64,000 nt of DNA from Lentzea albidocapillata (GCF_000719115.1 NZ_JOEA01000004.1:1-64000), one strand, 5' to 3'. Numbered from the stretch's first letter, positions 1 through 8,986 are shown. A program made the numbers and translations. Notes: a model not told the origin generated them from the letters alone.

Positions 1-271
1 AGCCCGGCCTTTTCCGGCCGTCAAGCATCCCGCCAGAGGCTCAAGGTCAAGCCCCAATCGCTATCGACGCGCAGCGGCGATGACCCGCACCGACCCGGTA
101 CTGCCCGCCCGGCCACCCACGCAAGGCGACCACTCGCACGGCAGGTGACCACCCCGCTGGAACACGACACGCCCACGCAAACCGACCCGCACGGCCTCAA
201 CCCGGCACCCCCGGAACCGCCCCACCCAGCGACCACTCATCCCGAAATCCCGCGACAAGCGGTCCCCACCC
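1..271. other. No gene recognised at the window edge
   Basis: GC-rich sequence downstream of the transposase-fusion gene. All open frames here are low-complexity (Gly/Cys/Arg or Pro/Thr rich), mutually overlapping and without recognisable motifs, so I call none. I looked for the missing DDE part of the transposase on the minus strand and could not recognise it. A five-base hairpin with a TTTTC loop lies at about 5-20, but its gene would be outside the window. Confidence 0.5.
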
Positions 272-287
272 ACCCCAAAAACAAGAC

Positions 288-320
288 GCCGGAGCCACCC
301 TTCCGCAGGGTGACTCCGGC
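288..320 (-). terminator. Rho-independent terminator after the transposase-fusion gene
   Basis: Arms 288-301 (GCCGGAGCCACCCT) and 307-320 (AGGGTGACTCCGGC) pair over 14 bases with one mismatch and a 5-base loop. Read on the minus strand the hairpin is followed by a T-rich run (TCTTGTTTTTG), as expected for intrinsic termination of the minus-strand gene ending at 335. Confidence 0.7.
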
Positions 321-334
321 GAAGCCGAAAAACC

Positions 335-1123
335 TCAGCCGGCAGCCTTGGCAGCCCGACGATCCGCAGCATCCAGCACAGCCCGAACCCAGTCCAACTC
401 GTCCGCGCCACAGGCCCCCTCAGCCGCAGCACGACGAAGCCGAACCCACAACCCCAGATCGGTCCACTCCTGGAACCGCCGGTGCACGGTAGGCACAGTA
501 ACCCCGAACGAAGCCGGCAGATGCCGCCAAGCACACCCGGACGACAGCACGAACACGATGGCGGTGAACACCGACCGGTTGGACACCCGCCCACGCCCAC
601 CCCCCTGCCGACGCACCTTGGCCGGCGGGATCAGCGGTTCGATCACGGCCCACAGGTTCGCCGACACCAGGCGGGACGACAGCTGTTCGATGACGTCACC
701 ACGGCCGGGTTCCTGCTCTGCGGGCCACGCGGACGTGCGCATCCACGAGTCGGAGCGCGGCGTCAGGTCGGCGGGGCGCGGGTCCTGGCGGGCGGACTCT
801 GCGCGCTGGCGGGAGCGGAGCAGGGTGGCCAGGGCCGTGTCCTCGGCCGGGGTGCGGCGCTGGGGGACGGCGTAGGCCTGGTGCTGCTGGGCGTGGCGCG
901 TGATCTCGGCGCCTACCGTGCGGCGGAACGACGGGTTGGCCGCGAGGCGCGGGTCCACCGGCTGGCCGTAGCGGACCGGGGCCTGACCCACTGCCGCCTG
1001 ACCCACGGCCGCCTGGCGCGGTGGGACCTGGCGCGGTGGGACGGGGCGCCCTGGCACCTGGCGGGGCGGGACCTGCCGCGCGAGCCGCGGGTCCGGGGTG
1101 CGAGCGAACTGTGAGTCGGTCAT
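335..1123 (-). CDS. Pro/Gln-rich N-terminus fused to a truncated IS5-type transposase head
   Basis: 262 residues. Residues about 1-55 are a low-complexity stretch built of RQVPPRQ and AVGQ repeats, followed by a charged region to about 145 that I do not recognise. Residues about 155-262 match the N-terminal insertion-element domain (DUF4096 type) of IS5-family transposases: the LWAVIEPLIPP start, the CAWRHLP motif, and the FQEW..LGLW helix. The frame stops just after the segment VLDAADRRAAKAAG, where family members have the first catalytic Asp (D-S-x-x-x-R-A-x-K-G-G). The rest of the DDE domain is absent. Either an IS end inserted in frame into a host gene and decayed, or this is a stable chimera. 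It cannot be an active transposase. The start (ATG at 1123) is the only good one. Confidence 0.6.
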   Translation of the reverse strand: MTDSQFARTPDPRLARQVPPRQVPGRPVPPRQVPPRQAAVGQAAVGQAPVRYGQPVDPRLAANPSFRRTVGAEITRHAQQHQAYAVPQRRTPAEDTALATLLRSRQRAESARQDPRPADLTPRSDSWMRTSAWPAEQEPGRGDVIEQLSSRLVSANLWAVIEPLIPPAKVRRQGGGRGRVSNRSVFTAIVFVLSSGCAWRHLPASFGVTVPTVHRRFQEWTDLGLWVRLRRAAAEGACGADELDWVRAVLDAADRRAAKAAG

Positions 1124-1387
1124 GGTGTGGTCCTCCGCCAGGACTTTTCCGTCAGGTGACAGCGCTCACAGTAGGAAGGCGGCCCGAAAACAGGTAAGTA
1201 CGTAGGCCATGAAAGGCGATGAGCGGCTGTGCCGTGGCGACGCGCGGCTCGTCCTGTTGAGACGAGTGGCGCACTGTCTGCGACGAACGGATAACCGGTC
1301 GTGGTACCGCTCTCACGATCGGGTGGCGCGCAACCCCGCCATCGGGCGCTGTTGATCCCCTCGTCGGCCCCCGGATACCGTCGAGGC

Positions 1388-2206
1388 GTGAAGCTCTTGG
1401 CCACCAGCGATCTGCACGTCTCCTACCAGGACAACCGCGACGTCGTGGCGGCGATCGCGCCGCCGGACCCGGCTGACTGGCTGATCATCGCCGGGGACAT
1501 CGCGGAGAAGTTCGACTCCATCGAATGGACGCTGCGGACGCTCCGCCCGAAGTTCGCGCGGGTGATCTGGTCGCCGGGCAACCACGAGCTCTGGACCACC
1601 AAGGACGACGCCAACCAGTCCCGCGGCGAGGTGCGCTACAAGCAGCTCGTGGAGCTGTGCCGCAGCCTCGACGTGATCACGCCCGAGGATCCGTACGTCA
1701 CGTTCGACGGCCCCAAGGGCCCGGTGACTGTCTGTCCCCTCTTCCTGGGTTACGACTACTCCTTCCGGCCGCAGGGCGCCACGGACGTGAAGTCGGCCCT
1801 CGCCATCGCGCACGAGGCGGGCGTGGTGTGCACGGACGAGTACTTCCTGCACCCCGACCCGTATCCGTCCCGCGAGGCGTGGTGCGAGGCGCGCGTGCGG
1901 GAGACCGGGGAGCGGCTCGCCCAGATCAGCGGGCCGACCGTGCTGATCAACCACTACCCGCTCGTCCGCGACCCCACGTTCGTGCTGCGCTACCCCGAGT
2001 TCGCGCTCTGGTGCGGCACGTCGCTGACCGCGGACTGGCACCGCAGGTTCAACGCGGTCGAGATGGTCTACGGCCACCTGCACATCCCCCGCACGACGCA
2101 CTACGACGGCGTTCGCTTCGACGAGGTCTCGCTCGGCTACCCGCGCGAGTGGAAACCACGCGGCACCACCCAGGTGAAGCTGCACGACGTGCTGCGGGAG
2201 TCATAA
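1388..2206 (+). CDS. pptH: Phosphopantetheinyl hydrolase-like metallophosphoesterase
   Basis: 272 residues from GTG 1388; an upstream in-frame start would add an unrelated Arg/Pro-rich leader, so I reject it. The calcineurin-like metal-binding motifs are in order: SDLH (D8, H10), GDIAE (D37), GNHE (N65, H66), a later NHYP and a GHLH near the C-terminus. The gene abuts a Sfp-type phosphopantetheinyl transferase with no gap. In Mycobacterium tuberculosis the equivalent neighbour of pptT (Rv2795c, PptH) is known to remove phosphopantetheine from carrier proteins, opposing PptT. I infer the same role here: resetting holo-ACP/PCP to apo form. The family call is firm; the specific substrate rests on gene order and motif pattern. 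Confidence 0.8.
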   Translation: MKLLATSDLHVSYQDNRDVVAAIAPPDPADWLIIAGDIAEKFDSIEWTLRTLRPKFARVIWSPGNHELWTTKDDANQSRGEVRYKQLVELCRSLDVITPEDPYVTFDGPKGPVTVCPLFLGYDYSFRPQGATDVKSALAIAHEAGVVCTDEYFLHPDPYPSREAWCEARVRETGERLAQISGPTVLINHYPLVRDPTFVLRYPEFALWCGTSLTADWHRRFNAVEMVYGHLHIPRTTHYDGVRFDEVSLGYPREWKPRGTTQVKLHDVLRES

Positions 2207-2851
2207 GTGCTGGAGCAGCTGTTTTCCCCGCCCATCGCGGTGGTGGAGCGGTACGACGACGACGAGCCGGTCGAGTTGTTCCCTGAGGAGGAGGCGCAGC
2301 TCGGCAACGCCGTGCCCAAGCGCCGGTTCGAGTTCGGCACGGTCCGCGCCTGCGCCCGCGAGGCCATGCGGGTCCTGGACGTCGCACCCGCCGCGATCCT
2401 GCCGGGCCCGAAGCGCGAGCCGCTGTGGCCGGACGGCGTCGTCGGCAGCCTCACGCACTGCGCGGGCTACCGGGCCGCGGCACTCGCGCGGACGAGCGAC
2501 TTCGAGACGATCGGCATCGACGCCGAACCGCACCTGCCCGCGCCGGACGGCGTGCTGGGCGCGATCGCGATCCCGGCCGAGCTCGGCAGGATGGCGGGCC
2601 TGAAGGCCGGCGACCCGAAGATCTGCTGGGACCGGTTGCTGTTCAGCGCCAAGGAGACCACCTACAAGGCCTGGTTCCCGATCACCCGGCGCTGGCTCGG
2701 CTTCGAGGACGCGGACATCACGCTCGACGCCGGCGGCACGTTCCACTCGCGCATCCTGCTGCCCGACTCCCCGATCGCCGGGTTCGACGGCCGCTGGCTC
2801 GTGCAGGGCGACCTCCTCGTCACCGCCATAGCCGTGCCCGCGCGCGGATGA
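2207..2851 (+). CDS. pptT: Sfp/EntD-type 4'-phosphopantetheinyl transferase
   Basis: 214 residues, GTG start directly after the TAA of the pptH-like gene, so the two are surely cotranscribed. It transfers the phosphopantetheine arm of CoA to apo acyl- and peptidyl-carrier proteins. Visible motifs: GSLTHC (residues 80-85), the Mg-binding GIDAE (D105, E107), and WDRLLFSAKETTYKAW (141-156) with the metal/catalytic Glu150 and Lys154. Length and motif order fit the EntD/PptT subgroup rather than the AcpS type. It is needed by the PKS, NRPS and fatty-acid systems this organism is likely to carry; none of those is complete in this window. Confidence 0.9.
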   Translation: MLEQLFSPPIAVVERYDDDEPVELFPEEEAQLGNAVPKRRFEFGTVRACAREAMRVLDVAPAAILPGPKREPLWPDGVVGSLTHCAGYRAAALARTSDFETIGIDAEPHLPAPDGVLGAIAIPAELGRMAGLKAGDPKICWDRLLFSAKETTYKAWFPITRRWLGFEDADITLDAGGTFHSRILLPDSPIAGFDGRWLVQGDLLVTAIAVPARG

Positions 2852-2952
2852 GGTGGCCTGTCCGGTTGTTCCGGAACAAGACACACGAGTGTCGGATTGA
2901 TCAACCATGGTGCACAGTGGTGGGGTGAACCCTCGACCGCCGGGAGGCCACC

Positions 2953-4431
2953 ATGGGCGAGGACGTCGCGAAGCACGAGTTCACGCGCGAGGACCGAACG
3001 CGGTACCGCACCAAGGTGCGGCGTTGCCTCGACGTGTTCGCCCGGATGCTGCGTGAAGCTCGCTTCGACTTCGAGAGGCCGATGACCGGTCTCGAGATCG
3101 AGATCAACCTCATCGACGAGAACGCCGATCCGGCGATGAAGAACCACGAGGCGCTGCAGGTCATCGACGACCCGGACTTCGTGACCGAGCTGGGCCAGTG
3201 GAACATCGAGATCAACGTGGCCCCGCGCCGGCTCGCGGGCGGTGGCATCACCTCGTTCGAGGAGACCGTCCGCCGCAGCCTCAACTCCGCCGAGCAGAAG
3301 GCGCGTGAGGTCGGCGCGCACATGGTCATCAACGGCATCCTGCCGACCCTGCGCAGCAAGGACATCTCTCCCGATCTGCTGTCCGGCAACCCGCGTTACG
3401 CGTTGCTCAACGAGCAGGTGCTGGCCGCGCGGGGCGAGGACCTGCAGATCTCCATCGACGGCGTCGAGCGCCTGCACCTCACGGCCAGCTCGATCGTCCC
3501 CGAGGCCGCCTGCACGAGCACGCAACTGCACCTGCAGGTCAGCCCGGAGCAGTTCCCCGCCTACTGGAACGCCGCCCAGGCCATCGCGGGCGTGCAGGTC
3601 GCGGTCGGTGCGAACTCGCCGTTCTTCCTCGGCAAGGAACTGTGGCGCGAGACCCGCATCGCGTTGTTCCAGCAGGCCACCGACACCCGCGGCGACGAGC
3701 TCAAGGCCCAGGGCGTGCGGCCGCGCGTGTGGTTCGGCGAGCGGTGGATCAACTCGATCTTCGACCTGTTCGAGGAGAACGTCCGCTACTTCCCCGCGTT
3801 GCTGCCCATCACCGACGACGAGGACCCGCTGGCGGTGCTCGACAAGGGCGACACACCCACGCTGGGCGAGCTGAAGCTGCACAACGGCACCATCTACCGC
3901 TGGAACCGGCCCGTGTACGACGTGGTGCGCGACCGTCCGCACCTGCGCGTCGAGAACCGCGTGCTGCCTGCCGGGCCAACCATCGTGGACACCCTGGCCA
4001 ACGCGGCGCTGTACTTCGGCCTGGTGCGCGCACTGGCCGAGGACGAACGTCCACTGTGGTCGCAGATGAGCTTCCAGGCGGCCGAGGAGAACTTCAACGC
4101 CGCCTCGCGCAACGGCATGGACGCGCAGATGTACTGGCCCGGCGTCGGCACGGTGCCGGTGGTCGAACTGGTGCTGCGCCGGTTGCTGCCGCTCGCCCAC
4201 GAAGGACTGATCCGGTGGGGCGTCGAATCATCGGAGCGTGATCGTTTACTGGGCGTCATCGAGCAGCGGTGCCTGAGCGGCGTGAACGGCGCCACCTGGC
4301 AGGCGCGGGAGTTCCACCGGCACTACGACCACACGCACATGGACCGGGCGGACGCGCTGCGCACGATGCTGCGGACCTATGTGGACCTGATGCACGCCAA
4401 CGAACCCGTGCACACCTGGCCGCTGACGTAA
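2953..4431 (+). CDS. Glutamate-cysteine ligase family 2 (GCS2) protein
   Basis: 492 residues, ATG with a GGGAGG-containing upstream region. The protein matches the long actinobacterial GCS2 type of carboxylate-amine ligase: an N-terminal GLEIEINL strand (about residues 47-54) typical of the ATP-grasp-like glutamine-synthetase fold, GQWNIEINVAPR (about 83-94), LHNGTIYRWNRP and LRVENRVLPAGPT. Such enzymes join an amino acid to the side-chain carboxylate of glutamate or a similar acid using ATP. The exact substrate cannot be read from sequence. It is not EgtA-like in context, since no ergothioneine genes are near. It stands alone and ends at a strong bidirectional hairpin. Confidence 0.8.
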   Translation: MGEDVAKHEFTREDRTRYRTKVRRCLDVFARMLREARFDFERPMTGLEIEINLIDENADPAMKNHEALQVIDDPDFVTELGQWNIEINVAPRRLAGGGITSFEETVRRSLNSAEQKAREVGAHMVINGILPTLRSKDISPDLLSGNPRYALLNEQVLAARGEDLQISIDGVERLHLTASSIVPEAACTSTQLHLQVSPEQFPAYWNAAQAIAGVQVAVGANSPFFLGKELWRETRIALFQQATDTRGDELKAQGVRPRVWFGERWINSIFDLFEENVRYFPALLPITDDEDPLAVLDKGDTPTLGELKLHNGTIYRWNRPVYDVVRDRPHLRVENRVLPAGPTIVDTLANAALYFGLVRALAEDERPLWSQMSFQAAEENFNAASRNGMDAQMYWPGVGTVPVVELVLRRLLPLAHEGLIRWGVESSERDRLLGVIEQRCLSGVNGATWQAREFHRHYDHTHMDRADALRTMLRTYVDLMHANEPVHTWPLT

Positions 4432-4433
4432 AC

Positions 4434-4467
4434 GAACGGGTGTAGCCGCAAGCGGCTACACCCGTTC
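4434..4467. terminator. Bidirectional terminator hairpin between convergent genes
   Basis: A perfect 16-base inverted repeat (GAACGGGTGTAGCCGC and its complement, loop AA) lies between the stop of the GCS2 gene at 4431 and the stop of the convergent cellulase gene at 4474. It has no long T-run but is placed to stop transcription from both sides. Confidence 0.75.
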
Positions 4468-4473
4468 AACAGG

Positions 4474-6159
4474 TCAAGACGTCGGGAAGTTATCCGGCGT
4501 CCTGATGCGCTCGCGCACCCAGACACCGGCCGGCTTCAGGACGCTGGTGCCCGCGAACGTGGTACCCGAGCAGGTACCCGTCTTGAACACCGCACCCGTC
4601 AGGCCGTCGTCGGAGAAGTTCCAGTTGGCCCACGAGATCTTCTTGCGGGCCATCAGGTCGATGTACTTCTGCGACATGGTGAAGTCGTTCGACCCACCAC
4701 CGGACGCGGCCTGCGTGCCGAACTCGGTCACGAACACGGGGACCTGGCTCGACACCTGGTCCAGGACGCTGAGGTACGAGTCCTTGTGGGCCTGGGCGTA
4801 GAAGTGGAACGAGTACATGAAGTTGGTCGCGTTGACCTTGTTGTTCAGCACCTGCGACGGGCTCTGGCCGTCGGAGTGGCCGAAGGTCGACCAGCCGTTC
4901 GTGCCCGAGACGATGAGGCTGTCCGGGTCGATGTTGCGGATGACCGGGATCATCTGCTCGGCGTAGGACTTGACGCTCGCCCACGACGTGCCGTTCGGCT
5001 CGTTGGCGATGTCGTAGATGATGTTGGTCTTGTCCTTGTGCCGGTTGGCGATCTCCGTGAAGAACGTCTTGGCGCGCGACAGGTTGTAGTTCGGGTCACC
5101 CGGCGAGAGCTGGTGCCAGTCCACGAGGACGTAGATGCCACGGCGCGTGGCTTCCTCGATGTACCCGTGCATCATGTCGGTGAACTTGCGGGGGTCGGTC
5201 TCGTAACCGTCCTCCTGGATGTACATGGCGACGCGGATGAAGTCCGCGTTCCAGTCGTTCACCAGCGCGTCCCACCACTGGGACTTGGAGCACTGGTGGT
5301 ACCACTGGATGCCGTGCGTGCTCATGCCCCGCAGCTGGATCGGGTTGCCGTACTGGTTGCAGAGCTGCACACCGCACACGCGCAGCAGGCCGTTGATGTC
5401 GTGCGGCCTGGTGCCGCCGGGCGTGCCCGGCTGGGTGCGCACCGAGATGGAGTTCGACGCTCCGGACAGGTTGCCCGCCGCGTCACGCGCCTGCACGGTG
5501 AAGGTGTACGCGGTGTCCGGTGTGAGGCCGGAGACCGTGTGGGTGGTGCCGGACGCGGTCTGCCCGTTGGACAGCACGTACCCGGTCACGCCCACGTTGT
5601 CGGTGGACGCGTTCCACGCCAGCGACACCGAGGACGCCGTGGTGCCGGTCGAGCGCAGACTGCCGGGGACCGACGGGGCGACGGTGTCCGGCGTGCCCGT
5701 CTGGGCGTCGACGTCGACGCGGTCCAGGTTCGGGCCGCCGTTGTACGTCGTCGCGACAGTCTTGATCTTGTTCGAGCCCGCGTTCAGGGTGACGGTCGTG
5801 GACCTGGTGGTCCACGACGTCCAAGCGCCCGTGCTCGGGAACGAGAACTGGCTCGCCGCCACCGAGCCGTTCACCAAGATGTTCATCGGGCGGTTCGCCG
5901 TCTGGCCGTTGGCGAACCGGAACGTGAGCGTCGCGGGACCGGCGGTGCCCGCGTTGACGGTGAACTCGACTGAGCTGCCGACCTCGTTGTCGTAGTTGAC
6001 GAAGCCCGAACCGGTGAAGCCGGCGTGGTTGGACTCGACGAGACCGTTGGAGATCGAGGCGCTCTCCGCCTGGTACTGGACCGGGGCGGCGACCGCGACG
6101 GCCGGGACCACGGCGAGCGTCAACGCTGCCGGGACGACCATGAACAGGGATCTGGCCAC
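4474..6159 (-). CDS. Secreted GH5 endoglucanase with CBM and Fn3 domains
   Basis: 561 residues. A Sec signal peptide ends near residue 25 (AVAVAA/PVQYQ). Residues about 27-152 form a CBM6/35-like beta-sandwich (YQAESAS start, NLDRVDV end), about 163-243 a fibronectin type III domain, and about 255-550 a glycoside hydrolase family 5 barrel of the bacterial cellulase type. The acid/base is E387 in IANEPNG and the nucleophile E479 in VFVTEFGT; H283 lies in the loop THGIQW. It is predicted to cut beta-1,4-glucan outside the cell. It is monocistronic, with its own promoter and operator-like palindrome upstream and a hairpin downstream. Confidence 0.93.
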   Translation of the reverse strand: MARSLFMVVPAALTLAVVPAVAVAAPVQYQAESASISNGLVESNHAGFTGSGFVNYDNEVGSSVEFTVNAGTAGPATLTFRFANGQTANRPMNILVNGSVAASQFSFPSTGAWTSWTTRSTTVTLNAGSNKIKTVATTYNGGPNLDRVDVDAQTGTPDTVAPSVPGSLRSTGTTASSVSLAWNASTDNVGVTGYVLSNGQTASGTTHTVSGLTPDTAYTFTVQARDAAGNLSGASNSISVRTQPGTPGGTRPHDINGLLRVCGVQLCNQYGNPIQLRGMSTHGIQWYHQCSKSQWWDALVNDWNADFIRVAMYIQEDGYETDPRKFTDMMHGYIEEATRRGIYVLVDWHQLSPGDPNYNLSRAKTFFTEIANRHKDKTNIIYDIANEPNGTSWASVKSYAEQMIPVIRNIDPDSLIVSGTNGWSTFGHSDGQSPSQVLNNKVNATNFMYSFHFYAQAHKDSYLSVLDQVSSQVPVFVTEFGTQAASGGGSNDFTMSQKYIDLMARKKISWANWNFSDDGLTGAVFKTGTCSGTTFAGTSVLKPAGVWVRERIRTPDNFPTS

Positions 6160-6206
6160 AGGTGCCTCCTGTGCAAGGGGAACTACAGGGCGCGGCGGCG
6201 CTTTAG

Positions 6207-6266
6207 TTAAGAAGGTTTCCTAACAGTTGTGGCTGAATCACAGCACTAGACCACTGCTCGTGTCAA
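6207..6266 (-). promoter_or_regulatory. Cellulase promoter with operator-like palindrome
   Basis: On the minus strand a perfect -35 TTGACA (6266-6261) is followed after 18 bases by TGTGAT (6242-6237), a possible -10. Just downstream, at 6223-6207, lies the imperfect palindrome TTAGGAAACCTTCTTAA, about 8-24 bases after the expected start of transcription. A repressor bound there would block the GH5 gene. The regulator is unknown; palindromes of this kind are common before secreted hydrolase genes in related bacteria (general knowledge, not checked). Confidence 0.55.
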
Positions 6267-6314
6267 CAAATTCGGGCGACCGAACTGGCCGGATTTGGCA
6301 TCCTCGACCACCTG

Positions 6315-7376
6315 ATGCGATCCACAGTCACCGTGACACCAGCACAGCTCCCGGAGGTGCTGCTGCACGTCGCCGTCGTCCGGCCGGTCTTCCTCTGGGG
6401 AGCACCGGGTATCGGCAAGTCCTCACTCGTCCGCAAGTTCGCCACCGAGCTGGGCCTCGAGTGCGTCACGCTGCTCGGCACTCAGCTCGCGCCGGAGGAC
6501 CTCATCGGAGTTCCGGAACTGGTCGGTGGCCGATCCCGGTTCGCCCCGCCGGAGTCCATCGCGCGGCAGGACCCCTACTGCCTGTTCCTCGACGAGCTGA
6601 ACGCCAGCTCCCCCGAGGTGCAGAAGGCGTTCTACTCGCTGATCCTCGACCGCCGGATCGGCTCCTACGAGCTGCCGAAGGGCTCGATCGTGATCGGCGC
6701 CGGAAACCGGGCGGTCGACAACGCCCTGGCGCGCCCGATGGCGTCCGCACTCGTGAACCGCATGATCCACGTGCACCTCACGGCCTCCGCGCGCGATTGG
6801 CTGGCATGGGCGCGTGAGAGCAACATCCACCCGTGGGTGCTGGAGTACCTGACGCAGCGCCCGGACCACCTGTGGAGCGCGGCGCCGAAGGTCGAGGAGA
6901 CGTTCTCCACGCCGCGTGGCTGGCACATGCTGTCCGACGCGCTGCAGTCGTTCGGCGACGACATCTCCGAGGACCTGCTCGGGGTGCTGGCGTTCGGCAC
7001 GGTCACCGCGAACCACGCGTCGATGTTCAAGGCGTACGTGAAGACCGTGCGCAACGCGTTCGGGCTGGAGGCCGTGCTGCGCGGGGACGTCCGCTGGCCG
7101 GCGGCGCCCCAGGACCGCGACCTGCTCTACTTCCTGGGCGAGGCGTTCCGCGCACGGCTGGTGAAGGAGCTGCCGCACGACAAGGCGCACGCGTCGGCGG
7201 CGGGCAAGCAGCTCGCGCACCGGGGCAAGGCGCTGCTGCTGGAGCTGGCGGAGCTGTCGCTGGAGATCGCACAGATGGTGATCGCGGCCGACGACGACGG
7301 CAACCCGGTGCTGCCCGCGTGGTTCCTCGTCGAGGTCACCCGCGATCTGCCCCGGCTGGTCGCGGCACGCGCATGA
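6315..7376 (+). CDS. MoxR-type AAA+ ATPase
   Basis: 353 residues. Walker A GAPGIGKS is at 29-36 and Walker B CLFLDELN around D93-E94, followed by a sensor-1 like GAGNRAVDNALARPMASAL and an Arg-containing C-terminal lid. This is the MoxR-like branch of AAA+ proteins, whose members act as chaperone-like remodelers, usually with a VWA-domain partner. That partner follows at once with a 4-base ATGA overlap. The promoter must lie in the 155-base gap shared with the divergent cellulase gene. Confidence 0.85.
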   Translation: MRSTVTVTPAQLPEVLLHVAVVRPVFLWGAPGIGKSSLVRKFATELGLECVTLLGTQLAPEDLIGVPELVGGRSRFAPPESIARQDPYCLFLDELNASSPEVQKAFYSLILDRRIGSYELPKGSIVIGAGNRAVDNALARPMASALVNRMIHVHLTASARDWLAWARESNIHPWVLEYLTQRPDHLWSAAPKVEETFSTPRGWHMLSDALQSFGDDISEDLLGVLAFGTVTANHASMFKAYVKTVRNAFGLEAVLRGDVRWPAAPQDRDLLYFLGEAFRARLVKELPHDKAHASAAGKQLAHRGKALLLELAELSLEIAQMVIAADDDGNPVLPAWFLVEVTRDLPRLVAARA

Positions 7377-8986
7377 GCAAGCGCAGGAAGGCTTTCGCCG
7401 ACCAGGCCGCGCTGGACTTCGAGGCCGCACGCGCGGAGATCCGCCTGCATCCGCTGTTCGCACCGTTGAGCAGCTACGAGAGCCGGAACTCCGACCACCC
7501 GTGGGCGGATATCTCGCTGGACGGGTCGATGCGCGCGCATCCGACGCGCAAGGCGAGCGAGGCCGAATGGGTGTGGGTGTTCGCGCATTGCCTGCTGCAT
7601 CTGGGGTTCGGCACGGCGTCCTGCGACGACGTGCTGGACTTCCAGCCCGCGATCCGGCTCGGCACCCGCCCGTTCTCGTGGGAGCCGGGCCGGTGCGTGC
7701 GCGGCGGACCAGCCGAGGACCCAAAGAAGTGGGCCGAGCGGTTCGCCTCCGGCCTGTCCAACGCCGCCGTGGCCGCGATCGACGTGGCGGGCGGCGCGCG
7801 GTCGTCGTTGTCCGACTCGCGGCCGATCAGGACCGAGTGGGACCTCGCGCTGGGCTGGTTCGTGTCGAACTACCCGCTGCTGGGCGCGCTGGCGTCGACG
7901 ATGAAGGTGGTGGCGGACGCGGAACTGGCGCGGGGCTGGGACATCTCGATCGCGGCGGTGTCCACGGCCTCTGCCGAGATCTACGTGAACCCGTTGGCCG
8001 GCTTGACCAAGCAGGAGTGGCGGTTCGTGCTGGCGCACGAGATGCTGCACGCCGCGCTGCGCCACTGTGACCGGGTCGGCGGGCGGGATGCGTACCTGTG
8101 GAACATCGCCGCCGACTTCGTGGTGAACGGCTGGCTGGTCGAGATGGGCGTCGGCTCGGCACCGGAGGGCGTGCTGCACGACCCGGAGCTGCGTGGCCTG
8201 TCGGCGGAGTCGGTGTACGACCGGATCGCGGTGGACCTGCGGCGGTACCGGAAGCTGCTGACGCTGCGGGGCCATCACCAGGGTGATCTGCTCGGTGAAC
8301 CGTTGCGCGGGCCCGCCGATGTAACCGATCTGGACGAGTTCTACCGGCGTGCGCTGCTGACCGGCCTGAGCTACCACACGTCGTCGCGCGGACTTCTGCC
8401 CGCCGGACTGGTCGAGGAGATCCGGGCGCTGGAGCACCCGCCGTTGTCGTGGGACGCCCAGCTGGCGCGGTGGTTCGAGGAATTCGTTCCAGCCGTGGAG
8501 AAACGGCGCACCTACGCGCGTGCGTCGCGGCGACAAGCGTCCACTCCGGACATTCCGCGGCCCGGCTGGGTGCGGCCGGAGTCGCTGGAGTCGCGGCCGA
8601 CCTTCGGCGTCGTGCTCGACACGTCCGGCTCGATGGACCCCAAGCTGCTGGGCAAGGCACTGGGCGCGATCGCCTCCTACGCCGCGGCGCGTGACGTACC
8701 CGCCGCACGCGTGGTTTTCTGTGACGCGATGGCATATGACGCCGGATATGTGCCCGTCGAGGACATCGCGGGACGGGTGACGGTGCGGGGGCGCGGCGGC
8801 ACGGTGCTGCAGCCCGGCATCGACCTGCTCGAACGCGCGGACGACTTCCCCTCGGGCGGTCCGGTCCTGGTGATCACCGACGGGTGGTGCGACGTGCTGC
8901 GGATCCGGCGCGAGCACGCGTTCCTCATTCCGGCGGGCGCGCATCTGCCGTTCCGCGCGCGTGGCCCCGTGTTCCGGATGTCCTGA
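7373..8986 (+). CDS. VWA-like metallopeptidase-domain protein (DUF2201 type)
   Basis: 537 residues from ATG 7373, which overlaps the ATPase stop; longer frames upstream are shadows. Residues about 1-290 hold a putative metallopeptidase fold with H222-E223-x-x-H226 inside LAHEMLHAALRH. The C-terminal third is a von Willebrand A-like domain with the MIDAS-type motif LDTSGSMD at about 416-422. This DUF2201-like architecture regularly accompanies MoxR ATPases. No signal peptide or membrane segment is visible, so it should act in the cytoplasm. Target unknown. Confidence 0.8.
   Translation: MSKRRKAFADQAALDFEAARAEIRLHPLFAPLSSYESRNSDHPWADISLDGSMRAHPTRKASEAEWVWVFAHCLLHLGFGTASCDDVLDFQPAIRLGTRPFSWEPGRCVRGGPAEDPKKWAERFASGLSNAAVAAIDVAGGARSSLSDSRPIRTEWDLALGWFVSNYPLLGALASTMKVVADAELARGWDISIAAVSTASAEIYVNPLAGLTKQEWRFVLAHEMLHAALRHCDRVGGRDAYLWNIAADFVVNGWLVEMGVGSAPEGVLHDPELRGLSAESVYDRIAVDLRRYRKLLTLRGHHQGDLLGEPLRGPADVTDLDEFYRRALLTGLSYHTSSRGLLPAGLVEEIRALEHPPLSWDAQLARWFEEFVPAVEKRRTYARASRRQASTPDIPRPGWVRPESLESRPTFGVVLDTSGSMDPKLLGKALGAIASYAAARDVPAARVVFCDAMAYDAGYVPVEDIAGRVTVRGRGGTVLQPGIDLLERADDFPSGGPVLVITDGWCDVLRIRREHAFLIPAGAHLPFRARGPVFRMS

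Noticed and set aside
145..492. Pro/Thr-rich plus-strand frame near the left edge
   Set aside because: Low-complexity composition, antisense to the transposase head and spanning its terminator hairpin.
1120..1404. A 94-codon minus-strand frame in the gap before pptH
   Set aside because: No ribosome-binding site, no recognisable domain and it covers the likely promoter region of pptH.
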